DNA of 64,000 nucleotides from Allorhizobium borbori (GTDB taxonomy: Bacteria; Pseudomonadota; Alphaproteobacteria; Rhizobiales; Rhizobiaceae): positions 1-64,000 of the forward strand of contig NZ_JACIDU010000009.1 of the NCBI RefSeq assembly GCF_014196535.1, in the 5' to 3' direction. This document shows, in pieces, positions 46,979 through 56,266 of this stretch. A model generated the notes under the pieces. The model was not told the origin of the DNA and made no database searches. It worked only from the letters and a program-made list of their open reading frames with translations. A program made the translations under genes and the position numbers. Every line of letters begins with the position of its first letter. The first letter of the stretch is position 1.

Positions 46979-49195
46979 TCACAAAAAGCTCTGCGGATCG
47001 ATATCGACCTGCACATGCACCGAACCGCGCACCTTCGGCCCGTTCACGAGCATGGCACGCAAAAAGCCCTGCATATCGCTCGTTCTCTGCCCGTGAACCA
47101 GAAGCCGGAAGCGATGCCGCCCCCTGACCAAAGCCAGCGGCGCCTCCGCTGGCCCAAGGACCGCAACGCCGGAAACGGCAGGGGCGGCGGCGCGAAGCCC
47201 GCGCGCATGGGTTTCCGCATCGGCCCGGCTATCGGCGGAAACGATAAGCGAAGCCAGCCGGCCGAAGGGCGGCAGCAGCGCCCGCTCCCGCTCCATGATC
47301 TCGCGATCATAGAAGGCATCCCGGTCGCCGGAGGCAATCGCCTGCATCACCGGATGCGCCGGTTGATAGGTCTGGATCAGGCCATGGCTCTTGAGGCCGG
47401 AACGTCCTGCACGGCCTGTCACCTGCGCCAGAAGCTGGAACGTGCGTTCGGCGGCGCGCGGATCGCCATTCGCAAGGCCGAGATCGGCATCGACAATGCC
47501 CACCAGCGACATCAGCGGAAAGTTATGACCCTTGGCGACAAGCTGCGTTCCGACGACGATATCGGCCTCACCCTTGGCAATGGCTTCAAGCTCCAGCCGA
47601 AGCCTGCGGACCCCGCCAGCCATATCCGAGGACAGGACGATGGTGCGCGCCTCCGGAAAGTGTCGCTCCACCTCCTCCGCGATGCGCTCCACCCCCGGCC
47701 CGCAGGCGGCGAGATGATCGAGCGTGCCGCATTCCGGGCAGGCGTGCGGCGTCGGTTCCGAATAGCCGCACTGATGGCACTGGATCTGCCCCTTGAACCG
47801 GTGCTCGACCAACCAGCTTGAGCATTGCGGGCATTGGAAGCGATGGCCGCACACCCGGCAGAGCGTCAGCGGCGCATAACCGCGACGATTGAGGAAGAGA
47901 AGCGATTGCTCGCCCTTCTCCAGCGTCTTCTTCATGCCGCGCAAAAGCACGGGTGAGAGAAAGCCGCCACGTTCGGGCGGATGCCGGCGCATGTCGATGA
48001 GATGCAGGTCCGGCAACGCTGCATCACCGAAACGTGTTGGCATGTGAATGAGATTGTAGCGACCGGAGCGGGCGTTTACCTGACTTTCGACCGAGGGCGT
48101 GGCGGAAACCAGCGCCACCGGGAAGCCGCCGATACGCCCGCGCACCACGGCCATATCGCGGGCATTATAGAAGACGCGATCTTCCTGCTTGTAGGCGGGG
48201 TCGTGTTCTTCATCGACCACGATAAGGCCGAGTTCCTCGAACGGCAGGAAGAGGGCCGAGCGCGCACCAGCCACGACGCGGATTTCGCCGGTCGTCACTT
48301 GCCGCCAGACCTTCTCGCGCATCTTCGGCGAAAGATCGGAATGCCATTCGGCGGGCTTCGCGCCGAAGCGATCCTGAAACCGTTCGAGGAAGCTCGCCGT
48401 CAGCGCGATTTCCGGCAGGAGGATGAGCACCTGCTTGCCGTTCTTCAACGCCTCTGCAATCGCCTCGAAATAGACCTCCGTCTTGCCGGAACCGGTCACG
48501 CCGTCGATGAGCGTCACGGAAAACCCGTCGCGCACGGCCTCCCGCAACTCCTCGGCAGCATCCACCTGAAGCCCGTCGAGACGGCCCTCGCTGAAATCGG
48601 GATCAGGCCTTGCCACCACCGGTGGCGGCGCCATGAAGACGGTTTCCAGTGCCCCGCTCTTCAGCAACCCGTCGACCACGCTTGTCGAGACACCGGCGGC
48701 GTGCGCCAGACCGCTTTTCGTCCAGGCAAAGCCTTCGGACGCCAGTTCCATCACCCGGTGTCGCGCCGGCGTCAACCGTTCCGGCTGCCCCTGCCCGATC
48801 TGCACGCCCTCGACCATGGGCTCTGGATCAAAGGCAGTGGGTGCGCGAAGCGCCATGCGGGCGACAAGCCCGGGTGGCGACAGCGTGTAGGCCGCCACCC
48901 AGTCGATGAAAGACCGCATCTCCTTCGTCAGCGGCGGGCAATCGAACACCTTGGTCATCGGGCGCAGCTTCTTCGGATCCACCCCGTCGGAGACGCCGTC
49001 CCACACCACGCCGATCACCTGCCGGGGACCGAGCGGCACCTGCACCACCGAACCCGGCTCCACTGCCATTCCTGCCGGTACACCATAGCTGTAAGGCCCC
49101 GGTGCCGGCATGGGTACCAGAACCGGCACGGAGCGGCCGGGCTTCGGCGCTTCCGGCAAATCGCCGAACAGGGAGGAAAGCGAATCTTGCGTCAT
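46979..49195 (-). CDS. priA: Primosomal helicase PriA
   Basis: A 738-residue replication-restart helicase. An N-terminal 3'-DNA-binding domain precedes Walker A GVTGSGKT (about 229-236), Walker B DEEHD, and the zinc-binding region with Cys pairs in CRVCGHRFQCPQC, CHQCGYSEP and CPECG. Motifs V-VI (GTQLVAKGHNFP, QVTGRAGRSG) complete the helicase. PriA recognises stalled forks and loads DnaB. Length is usual. Confidence 0.97.
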   Translation of the reverse strand: MTQDSLSSLFGDLPEAPKPGRSVPVLVPMPAPGPYSYGVPAGMAVEPGSVVQVPLGPRQVIGVVWDGVSDGVDPKKLRPMTKVFDCPPLTKEMRSFIDWVAAYTLSPPGLVARMALRAPTAFDPEPMVEGVQIGQGQPERLTPARHRVMELASEGFAWTKSGLAHAAGVSTSVVDGLLKSGALETVFMAPPPVVARPDPDFSEGRLDGLQVDAAEELREAVRDGFSVTLIDGVTGSGKTEVYFEAIAEALKNGKQVLILLPEIALTASFLERFQDRFGAKPAEWHSDLSPKMREKVWRQVTTGEIRVVAGARSALFLPFEELGLIVVDEEHDPAYKQEDRVFYNARDMAVVRGRIGGFPVALVSATPSVESQVNARSGRYNLIHMPTRFGDAALPDLHLIDMRRHPPERGGFLSPVLLRGMKKTLEKGEQSLLFLNRRGYAPLTLCRVCGHRFQCPQCSSWLVEHRFKGQIQCHQCGYSEPTPHACPECGTLDHLAACGPGVERIAEEVERHFPEARTIVLSSDMAGGVRRLRLELEAIAKGEADIVVGTQLVAKGHNFPLMSLVGIVDADLGLANGDPRAAERTFQLLAQVTGRAGRSGLKSHGLIQTYQPAHPVMQAIASGDRDAFYDREIMERERALLPPFGRLASLIVSADSRADAETHARGLRAAAPAVSGVAVLGPAEAPLALVRGRHRFRLLVHGQRTSDMQGFLRAMLVNGPKVRGSVHVQVDIDPQSFL

Positions 49196-49243
49196 TGCCG
49201 CGACATTGCCTCCCCCCGCCGAAAATGGAAACAGGAAAGCGTC

Positions 49244-50380
49244 TTATTCATCATCGCCGTCAGGCATCATGCCCGTCAGCCGCATCCCTTCGATCCATGT
49301 TGCGCCATCCTTGCGAATGACCCGCAGCGGCCGCAACCCGCAGCGTAGGCGCACCGCCTCGGCCAGCCGTTCGGAATGGGTCACGATCCAGACCTGGCTC
49401 TTGCCCGCAGCCCTCGCGATCAGATCGGCCAGCGGTTCCAGCATGTCGGGATGCAGGCTCGCTTCCGGCTCGTTGAGCGCAATCAGTGGCGGCGCACGAT
49501 AGGACAGCAGCGCCCCCGCCAGCGCCAGAAACCGCAACTGCCCGTCGGAAAGCTCGCGCGCGGTGAACACCCGCTTTTCGAATTCCGGCAGGGCAAGACC
49601 AAAAGAAGCCTCGGTTTCCGGCTCGGGAATGACGAGCCGCGCACCACCCAGCGCGTCCGCCACCGCCCGATCAAGATCGACTGTATCGCCGCGGGTCACG
49701 GAAAGCGTCGCGAACACGGCGGCGAGGTTGGCGCCGTCCTCATCGAGCAACGGAGACGTCACCGCAAGGCAGGGATGCCGCAGCGGCGAACCGGCATCGG
49801 TGCGGAACCCGTGGAAAAAGCGCCATTGCTCCACGAAGCGGCAGAAAGTGGAAATTTCCGGGGCAACGCCACCATGCGCCAGCAAGGCAATCGCCGTTTC
49901 CGAGGCCATCAGGCTCTCATCGAGCGATCTCATTCGCCCGCGTTCGTCACGCAGCACAATGCCGGGTCCGTCCCGTTTCATCAAAACGACCGGACCACGC
50001 CCCGTATCGACCGAGAACTGTTCTGCCTTGACCTGAGGTTCGAAGATGAAGCCGGCGGCCAGCGGCGGGCGCAACCCAGCCTCGATGACATAGGAAAAGG
50101 TCAGGCCGCGTTCGGCGTCCTCAACTTCAACGCTGAAGGCAACCCGCGCCCGTTCATGATTGCGGCGCGGCCCCGCCCACAGCGCCTGCATCATGCCGCC
50201 CTCCGCGGCAATCTCCCCGGCAAACGTGCCACGCACGGCCGCCTGCACCAGTTGCAGCGCGCGGTAGAGATTGGATTTGCCGACGCCATTGGCACCAATG
50301 AACAGGTTAACGCCGCCAAGCTCCATGCGGATGGCTCTCAACGAGCGGTACTGGCGAGCGGTGAGCGCGGCAAGTCGCAT
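49244..50380 (-). CDS. RecF/SMC-like AAA ATPase of unknown role
   Basis: A 378-residue protein from the ATG at 50380 (the frame runs to 50449). Walker A GANGVGKS is at 29-36, followed by NLYRALQLVQAA. The signature LSDGQLRFLALAGALL and Walker B LIALNEPEASLHPDML are near residues 285-325, and the switch His is in IVTHSERLAEA. This is the AAA_21/RecF-like head without a long coiled coil or TOPRIM domain. It lies between priA and xerC but has no other partner, so a role in DNA maintenance is only inference; an OLD-like or phage-defence role is not supported. Confidence 0.85.
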   Translation of the reverse strand: MRLAALTARQYRSLRAIRMELGGVNLFIGANGVGKSNLYRALQLVQAAVRGTFAGEIAAEGGMMQALWAGPRRNHERARVAFSVEVEDAERGLTFSYVIEAGLRPPLAAGFIFEPQVKAEQFSVDTGRGPVVLMKRDGPGIVLRDERGRMRSLDESLMASETAIALLAHGGVAPEISTFCRFVEQWRFFHGFRTDAGSPLRHPCLAVTSPLLDEDGANLAAVFATLSVTRGDTVDLDRAVADALGGARLVIPEPETEASFGLALPEFEKRVFTARELSDGQLRFLALAGALLSYRAPPLIALNEPEASLHPDMLEPLADLIARAAGKSQVWIVTHSERLAEAVRLRCGLRPLRVIRKDGATWIEGMRLTGMMPDGDDE

Positions 50381-50466
50381 GGGAAAACTCCGGCTTTCAA
50401 ACCCGTTCGTTAGCAATTTCCTAACGCCCGGTCGAGCACAGTGGCGCAAAAGCCGGTATAGAAGCC

Positions 50467-51402
50467 ATGACCGAAATCCTCATTATCGCTGCTCCCGATC
50501 TGATTGCCGAACGGCAGGCCTGGCTGGCAAGCCTTGCCGGCGAACGCCGTCTGGCCAGCCTGACGCTGGAAGCCTATGAGCGCGACACGCGGCAATTCCT
50601 GCAATTCCTGACGGGCCATCTCGGTGGTCCGGCCCGTATCGAAGACATTCACACGCTGAAACCCGCCGATTTCCGAGGCTTTCTGGCCGCCCGCCGCCGC
50701 GAGGGCGATGGTGCCCGTTCGCTCGGCCGACATCTCGCCGGCATCCGCTCCTTCCTGCGCTTTCTGGAAAAGAAGGGGCTGGTCAATGCCGCCGGGGTTG
50801 GTGCGGTCCGCTCGCCGAAGCAACCGAAATCCCTGCCGAAGCCACTTTTGCCAGACCAGGCGCTGGAGGTCATCGCAACCGGCGGCGATCTTCAGGAGGA
50901 AGCCTGGATCGGTGCCCGCGACGCGGCTGTTCTGGCGCTTCTCTATGGCTGCGGCCTGCGCATTTCCGAAGCGCTGGGCCTGACCCCGAACGATCTGCCC
51001 GATGGCACGACCGCATTGCGCATCACCGGCAAGGGCGACAAGACACGGCTTGTGCCGTTGCTCGCCGTCGTTCTGGAAGCCGTGAAGCAGTATCAGGCGC
51101 TCTGCCCGTTTCCGCTGGCCGCCGATCAGCCGCTGTTTCGCGGAGCACGCGGCGGGCCGCTGCAACCGGCCATCATCCAGCGGCAGATGCAGAAGCTGCG
51201 CGGCGCGCTCGGCCTGCCGGAGACCGCGACACCGCACGCGCTGCGTCACTCCTTCGCCACGCACCTCCTGTCCGGTGGCGGTGATCTGCGCACCATTCAG
51301 GAACTGCTCGGCCATGCCAGCCTGTCGACCACGCAGGTCTATACCGGCGTCGATTCCGCCCGCCTGCTCGATATCTACGACCGCGCCCACCCGCGTGCAT
51401 GA
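50467..51402 (+). CDS. xerC: Tyrosine recombinase XerC
   Basis: A 311-residue tyrosine recombinase, partner of XerD in dimer resolution at dif. Catalytic residues: R165 (GLRISEAL), K in TGKGDKTRLVPLL, HALRHSF, H in LGHASLS and Y292 in TTQVYTG. The N-terminal core-binding domain contains LTLEAYERDTRQFLQFL. It is distinguished from XerD by its position beside priA, as in other rhizobia, and by sequence; the assignment of C versus D rests on that. It is divergent from the AAA ATPase gene. Confidence 0.9.
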   Translation: MTEILIIAAPDLIAERQAWLASLAGERRLASLTLEAYERDTRQFLQFLTGHLGGPARIEDIHTLKPADFRGFLAARRREGDGARSLGRHLAGIRSFLRFLEKKGLVNAAGVGAVRSPKQPKSLPKPLLPDQALEVIATGGDLQEEAWIGARDAAVLALLYGCGLRISEALGLTPNDLPDGTTALRITGKGDKTRLVPLLAVVLEAVKQYQALCPFPLAADQPLFRGARGGPLQPAIIQRQMQKLRGALGLPETATPHALRHSFATHLLSGGGDLRTIQELLGHASLSTTQVYTGVDSARLLDIYDRAHPRA

Positions 51403-51485
51403 AACCGTTAACCACATCCGTTAAACCGATCCGAGATTTCCTCGGTTAACATGCGGCGTAATCAAAAACGCCGAACCGGAAAGCC

Positions 51486-52571
51486 ATGATGCGCTTCAAA
51501 TCCGAATCCACCGCCCTTGTCCTCGCGGATCACGTTTCCCGCCCGCTCCTGCATGCGTTGGCTCTCTTTCCGCTCCTGCTGCTGGCCCTGCTTGTGGCCG
51601 CGCTCGCGACGATTTCACCGGCCCGTGCCGAAGGCGGCAATGCCTGTAACGGCAAGAGCATACTGCCGGGCATGCAGGCCAATGATCCCGCGCTTTACGC
51701 CAAGCTGCTGGCTGATACCGCCAAGGTGCCGAATGGCGACGCCATTTTGTGGAAGGTCGAAAAGCCGGGCATCGCCCCCTCCTGGCTGCTTGGCACCATG
51801 CATGTCACAGACCCGCGTGTGACGGCTCTGCCGGAAGCGGCACGCGCGCCCTATGAGAGCGCCTCAACCGTCGTCATCGAAACGACCGATGTGCTGGACG
51901 AGAAGAAAACGGCCGCTGCGATGATGGGTCGCGCCGATCTCACCATGCTGGCCGACGGCAAGACCATTCAGGACCTTCTCGGCAAGGAAGAAGCCGACAA
52001 GCTGGAGGCCGGGCTCAAGGGTCGCGGCATTCCGCTGATTGCGGTGGCGCGCATGCAACCCTGGCTGATTTCGAGCTTCGTCGCACTGCCCGCCTGCGAA
52101 ACGGCCCGCAAGCAATCCGGCCAGATCTTCCTCGACAAGAAGCTGGCGCTTGACGCTCAGGCATCGGGCCGTGAGGTGCTGGGGCTGGAAACCATGGTGG
52201 AACAACTTTCGGCCATGGCCGATCTGCCGGTCGACTTCCACCTCAAGGGCCTCATCGAAACGCTGGCGCTTGGCGACAGGATGGAAGACATATTCGAGAC
52301 GATGACCGAACTTTACCTTCAGGGGAAGCCGGGTGAAATCATGCCGATGCTGAAGGCCGCAACACCCGCCACCACCGGCGAGGGTGATGGTTATGCCGCC
52401 TTCGAGGACCGCCTGATCCGCGATCGCAACCACGTCATGGCCGATCGTGGTGCGCCGATCCTCGATAAGGGCAACGTGTTCCTGGCCGTTGGTGCCCTGC
52501 ACCTGCCGGGCGAAGAAGGCGTCGTCGCTCTTCTCCAGCAAAAGGGCTTTACGCTGACGCCGGTCAGGTAA
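51486..52571 (+). CDS. Secreted TraB/GumN-family protein
   Basis: A 361-residue protein. A hydrophobic stretch (about 22-44) ends in ARA|EGG and is a signal peptide. The TraB/PrgY/GumN fold is identified by WLLGTMHVTDPRV (first GxxH), VVIETTDV with the conserved Glu, and the C-terminal AVGALHLPGEEG (second GxxH). Relatives are proposed metalloproteases of the Tiki type; some act in pheromone inhibition. In rhizobia the function is unknown. It overlaps the convergent DUF2867 gene by 8 bp. Confidence 0.88.
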   Translation: MMRFKSESTALVLADHVSRPLLHALALFPLLLLALLVAALATISPARAEGGNACNGKSILPGMQANDPALYAKLLADTAKVPNGDAILWKVEKPGIAPSWLLGTMHVTDPRVTALPEAARAPYESASTVVIETTDVLDEKKTAAAMMGRADLTMLADGKTIQDLLGKEEADKLEAGLKGRGIPLIAVARMQPWLISSFVALPACETARKQSGQIFLDKKLALDAQASGREVLGLETMVEQLSAMADLPVDFHLKGLIETLALGDRMEDIFETMTELYLQGKPGEIMPMLKAATPATTGEGDGYAAFEDRLIRDRNHVMADRGAPILDKGNVFLAVGALHLPGEEGVVALLQQKGFTLTPVR

Positions 52572-53040
52572 TCGTCGATCCGAACGCAGCCAGTTTGCCC
52601 AACATCGTGCGTACGATCAGCCGATGGAAGGGCGTCACCGCGAGAATGTAAAGCCGGCCGGCGAGATTGTGCCGATCGACCAGCGTCGTCACACTCGCCT
52701 GCTGCCCACCATCCACCGCGCTGACATCGAGCACGATGCGAAAATCGAGGTGCCGGTCGTCAAAACCGAGAACGATCTGGCCGGGGCCTTCCGACACAAC
52801 CGGAAAGCCACCGGTTGCTCCCGTCAGGGTTCCCGCACCTTTCAGGCCAAAGACGCCGACGATCGTGTTGCGCAGTTCCATCAATCTGCGTATCCACCGC
52901 GGGGGACGGGCAAACAGAACCTCCGCGACCTGAGACGCGGTCATGGCCTGCCCGCAGAAAGTGGTCGTCCAGCGATCGGCCCAGTTCGCCCTAGGTAGCG
53001 CGGCGTGCGGCAGGGAAACGGTTGCGGCATTTATCTTCAT
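52564..53040 (-). CDS. DUF2867 protein
   Basis: A 158-residue protein. The family signature is seen in FARPPRWIRRLMELRNTIV near residues 43-61, FRIVLDVSAVDGG and the C-terminal TPFHRLIVRTMLG. DUF2867 is a small SRPBCC-like or START-related domain without known function. No signal peptide or membrane segment is seen. It ends inside the TraB gene (8-bp overlap). Confidence 0.78.
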   Translation of the reverse strand: MKINAATVSLPHAALPRANWADRWTTTFCGQAMTASQVAEVLFARPPRWIRRLMELRNTIVGVFGLKGAGTLTGATGGFPVVSEGPGQIVLGFDDRHLDFRIVLDVSAVDGGQQASVTTLVDRHNLAGRLYILAVTPFHRLIVRTMLGKLAAFGSTIT

Positions 53041-53124
53041 CTTGCGAAAGCCCGATTGACACTTCGCAATTTCCTCACATGCCGCAACCCGACAGGCAAT
53101 TGCGCATAAACGCGCAGCAGGGTT

Positions 53125-53637
53125 TCAGACGCCGCGTGTCATCCGGGCCAGAACATCCGTCTTCCAGATGAACTGGTGAACCAGCGCTCCCGCCACATGC
53201 AGCGCGATCAGCAGGATCATCAGGCCCTTCAGCGGCCCGACATGCGGATCATGGGCAAAGCTGAGACCGAGATACTTGAACGCGATGCCGGAAAGCGGCA
53301 TGGCGAACAGCACGACATAAAGCCCGATATGGGTGATCTTGGCGAGAAGCTTGAGCACCGGGGGTTCGTTCGCCGGTTCAGCCGGCACGCCCTGGGTGAA
53401 CCGGAGCCACAGACGACAGATCACCAGCGCGAGAAGAACGAAACCGGTAATGAAATGCGACTGGATCAGAAACGCCGAAAAACCATCCAGCGCGGCGCCG
53501 GCCTTGCGCGCTTCCTTGGCCGCATCGAAACCACTGGCGGCAATGAACTGCCAGGCGATCAGAAGGACGGTTGCCCAATGCACGGCGCGCTGGGCAATGG
53601 AAAAATTCACCGGGGAAGCCGGAGAGGAAGCTGCCAT
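53125..53637 (-). CDS. Cytochrome b561-family protein
   Basis: A 170-residue inner-membrane protein from the ATG at 53637, with AAGGA upstream; the frame extends to 53721 over the lpdA terminator, so that longer start is unlikely. Four helices carry the di-heme His residues: H20 (AQRAVHWATVLL), H in IQSHFITGFVLLAL, H in ITHIGLYVVL and H in IALHVAGALVHQFIW. The family carries electrons from ubiquinol to a periplasmic acceptor or superoxide (CybB). Partner not visible. Confidence 0.9.
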   Translation of the reverse strand: MAASSPASPVNFSIAQRAVHWATVLLIAWQFIAASGFDAAKEARKAGAALDGFSAFLIQSHFITGFVLLALVICRLWLRFTQGVPAEPANEPPVLKLLAKITHIGLYVVLFAMPLSGIAFKYLGLSFAHDPHVGPLKGLMILLIALHVAGALVHQFIWKTDVLARMTRGV

Positions 53638-53679
53638 GATCTTGTCCTTTGTCAAAACATTGTAAAACAATATAAAAAT

Positions 53680-53713
53680 TAAAAGACCGCGCCCTGACTG
53701 GCAAGGCGCGGTC
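53680..53713 (-). terminator. Intrinsic terminator of the lpdA end of the TCA operon
   Basis: On the minus strand GACCGCGCC (53713-53705) pairs with GGCGCGGTC (53693-53685) around an 11-base loop, followed by TTTTAATTTTT. It lies about 28 bp after the lpdA stop. Confidence 0.9.
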
Positions 53714-53740
53714 CCGAACATGACAAAGATTTAATACGGC

Positions 53741-55147
53741 TTACATATGCAGCGGCTTGAAGAAGGTCGCCAGTGCGGCTTCCTTCACGGCTTCCGACAT
53801 GGTCGGGTGTGCATGGCAGGTGCGGGCCAGATCTTCCGAAGAACCGCCGAATTCCATCAGCACGGCGGCTTCGTGGATCATTTCACCGGCACCGAAACCG
53901 AGGATATGCACGCCGAGAACGCGGTCCGTATCCTTATCGGCCAGAACCTTGACCAGACCGTCCGTCACTTCCATGGCGCGGGCACGGCCATTGGCGGTGA
54001 ACGGGAACTTGCCGACCTTGTAGGCAACGCCTGCGGCCTTCAGTTCTTCTTCCGTCTTGCCGACGGAAGCGACTTCCGGCTGGGTGTAGACGACGCCCGG
54101 AATGACGTCATAGTTCACATGGCCGTGCTGGCCGGCGAGGATTTCGGCCAGCGCAACGCCTTCGTCTTCAGCCTTGTGGGCGAGCATCGGACCCTTGACG
54201 ACGTCGCCAATGGCGAAGATGCCGGGCACGTTGGTCTTGTAGTGACCATCGATCTCTACGCGACCACGATTGTCGAGCGCAACACCCACGGCCTCAAGGC
54301 CGAGGCCTTCGGTGTAGGGCTTGCGGCCGGTGGAAACGAGAACGATATCGGCGTCGAGCGTCTGGGCTTCGCCACCGGCAACCGGCTCGAACGTAACCTT
54401 GGCGCCGGAAGCGGTCTTTTCAACCCCCGTAACCTTGGCAGACAGGTTGAACTCGATACCCTGCTTGGTAAGGAGCTTCTGGGCCTGCTTGGAAATCTCG
54501 CCGTCCATGCCGCCGAGGATCTTGTCGAGATATTCGATGACCGTGACCTTGGCACCGAGGCGCGACCAGACCGAGCCAAGCTCGAGGCCGATGACGCCGC
54601 CGCCAACCACGATCATCTTTTCCGGAACCTTCTTCAGCGCGATCGCGCCGGTGGACGAGACGATGGTTTCCTCATCGATCGTGACAGCAACGCCCGGAAT
54701 GCCGGCAACGTCCGAACCCGTGGCGATGACGATATTCTTGGCTTCGAGGATCTGCTCCTCGCCCTTGTCGTTGACAACGGCGACCTTGCCAGCGGAAACG
54801 ATCTTGCCGAGGCCGGTGAAGCCATCGATCTTGTTCTTCTTGAAGAGGAAGGCGACGCCATCGACATTCGACTTCACCACGCCGTCCTTATGGCCCATCA
54901 GCTTGGCGATATTGAGCGTCGGCTTGCCGACCTCGACACCGAGCGAATCGAGGCCATGATTGACGTGGGCAAAGGTTTCGGATGCGTGCAGCAACGCCTT
55001 GGAGGGGATGCAGCCGACGTTAAGGCAGGTGCCGCCATAGGTAGCGCGCTTTTCGATCACAGCAACCTTCAGGCCGAGCTGGGCTGCCTTGATTGCGCAG
55101 ACATAGCCGCCGGGGCCAGAACCGATGATAACGACATCATAAGCCAT
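53741..55147 (-). CDS. lpdA: Dihydrolipoyl dehydrogenase (E3)
   Basis: A 468-residue flavoenzyme. FAD-binding IIGSGPGGYVCAIKAAQLG opens the protein; the redox disulfide is C41/C46 in GGTCLNVGCIPSK; the NAD motif VIGLELGSVWSRLG and the C-terminal HAHPTMSE catalytic His-Glu pair are intact. It reoxidises lipoyl groups of the 2-oxoglutarate dehydrogenase complex and is last in the minus-strand cluster that begins at mdh, after MAPEG and LysE genes. Confidence 0.98.
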   Translation of the reverse strand: MAYDVVIIGSGPGGYVCAIKAAQLGLKVAVIEKRATYGGTCLNVGCIPSKALLHASETFAHVNHGLDSLGVEVGKPTLNIAKLMGHKDGVVKSNVDGVAFLFKKNKIDGFTGLGKIVSAGKVAVVNDKGEEQILEAKNIVIATGSDVAGIPGVAVTIDEETIVSSTGAIALKKVPEKMIVVGGGVIGLELGSVWSRLGAKVTVIEYLDKILGGMDGEISKQAQKLLTKQGIEFNLSAKVTGVEKTASGAKVTFEPVAGGEAQTLDADIVLVSTGRKPYTEGLGLEAVGVALDNRGRVEIDGHYKTNVPGIFAIGDVVKGPMLAHKAEDEGVALAEILAGQHGHVNYDVIPGVVYTQPEVASVGKTEEELKAAGVAYKVGKFPFTANGRARAMEVTDGLVKVLADKDTDRVLGVHILGFGAGEMIHEAAVLMEFGGSSEDLARTCHAHPTMSEAVKEAALATFFKPLHM

Positions 55148-55195
55148 TTTTCTTTTCCTATTCCTTGAGAGCCGCTGAGCGGCGTTTGTTCATGT

Positions 55196-55828
55196 TCAGT
55201 TGGCGCGCTGGACGGCCAGTTTCAGGCCAAGCGCGATGAAAACCAGACCGCTCGTGCGATCGATCCACTGTCCGGCGCGCTCGAAGGCAGCACGCATCTT
55301 CGGCGTGGTGAGAAAGAAGCTGACGCCGACGAACCATGCGATCAGACAGGAGGCCATCACCAGCCCGTAGCCGAATTTCACCGCCGTCGGCGTTTCGACC
55401 GAAACGACCGTCGAGAAGATCGACAGGAAGAAGAACACCGGCTTCGGATTGAGGGCATTGGCCGCAAAGCCAAGACCGAAGGCCTTGAGCGCCGACTGTG
55501 CCTTGTCCGCCGGGCCTTCCGCCACGGCGAGCGACATCTTGCCGGCCCGGAGCGATTGAACGCCGATATAGAGCAGATAAGCAACACCCAGCCACTTCAC
55601 GATGTTGAAGAGCAGGATCGACTTGGAAATGATGAGGCCAAGGCCAAGGATCGTGTAGGTGACATGGAACATCAGCGATGTTCCGACCCCGAACGATGTG
55701 AAGATCGCCGCACGCCGGCCATGAACCAGAGACTGGCGCATCACCATGGCGAGGTCTGCGCCGGGCGACACGATGGCGAAGGAGAAGATCGCCATCAGGG
55801 CTGCAAGTTCCATGAGGTAATTGGACAT
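55196..55828 (-). CDS. LysE-family exporter in the TCA gene cluster
   Basis: A 210-residue, about six-helix protein: FSFAIVSPGADLAMVMRQSL is the family landmark near residues 15-34, KWLGVAYLLYIGVQSLRAG the third helix, and ALNPKPVFFFLSIFST the loop before helix 4. The substrate is unknown. It lies between the MAPEG gene (12 bp) and lpdA (48 bp) on the same strand, so it is probably transcribed with the TCA genes. Confidence 0.88.
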   Translation of the reverse strand: MSNYLMELAALMAIFSFAIVSPGADLAMVMRQSLVHGRRAAIFTSFGVGTSLMFHVTYTILGLGLIISKSILLFNIVKWLGVAYLLYIGVQSLRAGKMSLAVAEGPADKAQSALKAFGLGFAANALNPKPVFFFLSIFSTVVSVETPTAVKFGYGLVMASCLIAWFVGVSFFLTTPKMRAAFERAGQWIDRTSGLVFIALGLKLAVQRAN

Positions 55829-55840
55829 CAGCTTCGATCC

Positions 55841-56254
55841 TCAGAAGACGACGACAACGAACATCGTGAGCAATCCGGCCAGCGACAGCATCCAGACGAC
55901 GGACCGGACCGCGGGAATGCCGGAAAGGTAGAGCGGCAGATAGACCACACGCGCGGCAAACCACAGCAGCGCGCCCTTCATGCCCCAGCCGGAGGGATCC
56001 CCGGCCAGCGCAAGGGCAAGGCACAAGGCCAGAAAGCCGGGATAGGTCTCGCGGAAATTATTGCTCGCCCGTTCGGCTCGCCCGGCCAGAATGCCGGTCG
56101 GCTTTCGTCCGCCGTCGCGCGGCCCGGCATTCCACTTGGCGCCGAGTTCGCGTGTAGCGGTAAAGCCTTGCGTCATGATGTGGACGATGAGCAGGACGAC
56201 GCTCCACGCGGCGAGCGTGGCAAAGCCGGATGCTGTCGCGGGGAGCGTGTCCAT
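55841..56254 (-). CDS. MAPEG-family membrane protein
   Basis: A 137-residue protein with the ATG at 56254 and AAGGATTGG upstream; a TTG at 56263 is possible. Four helices are visible, with GRAERASNNFRETYPGFL after helix 1, the signature of the bacterial MAPEG branch, and YLPLYLSGIPAVRSVVW near the end. MAPEG enzymes use glutathione; bacterial members are mostly uncharacterised. It follows sucB by 12 bp. Confidence 0.88.
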   Translation of the reverse strand: MDTLPATASGFATLAAWSVVLLIVHIMTQGFTATRELGAKWNAGPRDGGRKPTGILAGRAERASNNFRETYPGFLALCLALALAGDPSGWGMKGALLWFAARVVYLPLYLSGIPAVRSVVWMLSLAGLLTMFVVVVF

Positions 56255-56266
56255 ACCATCCAATCC

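Noticed and set aside
51405-51450. Two TTAA boxes upstream of the TraB gene as a full CtrA site
   Set aside because: The spacing is 9 bases instead of the expected 7, and no other feature supports it.
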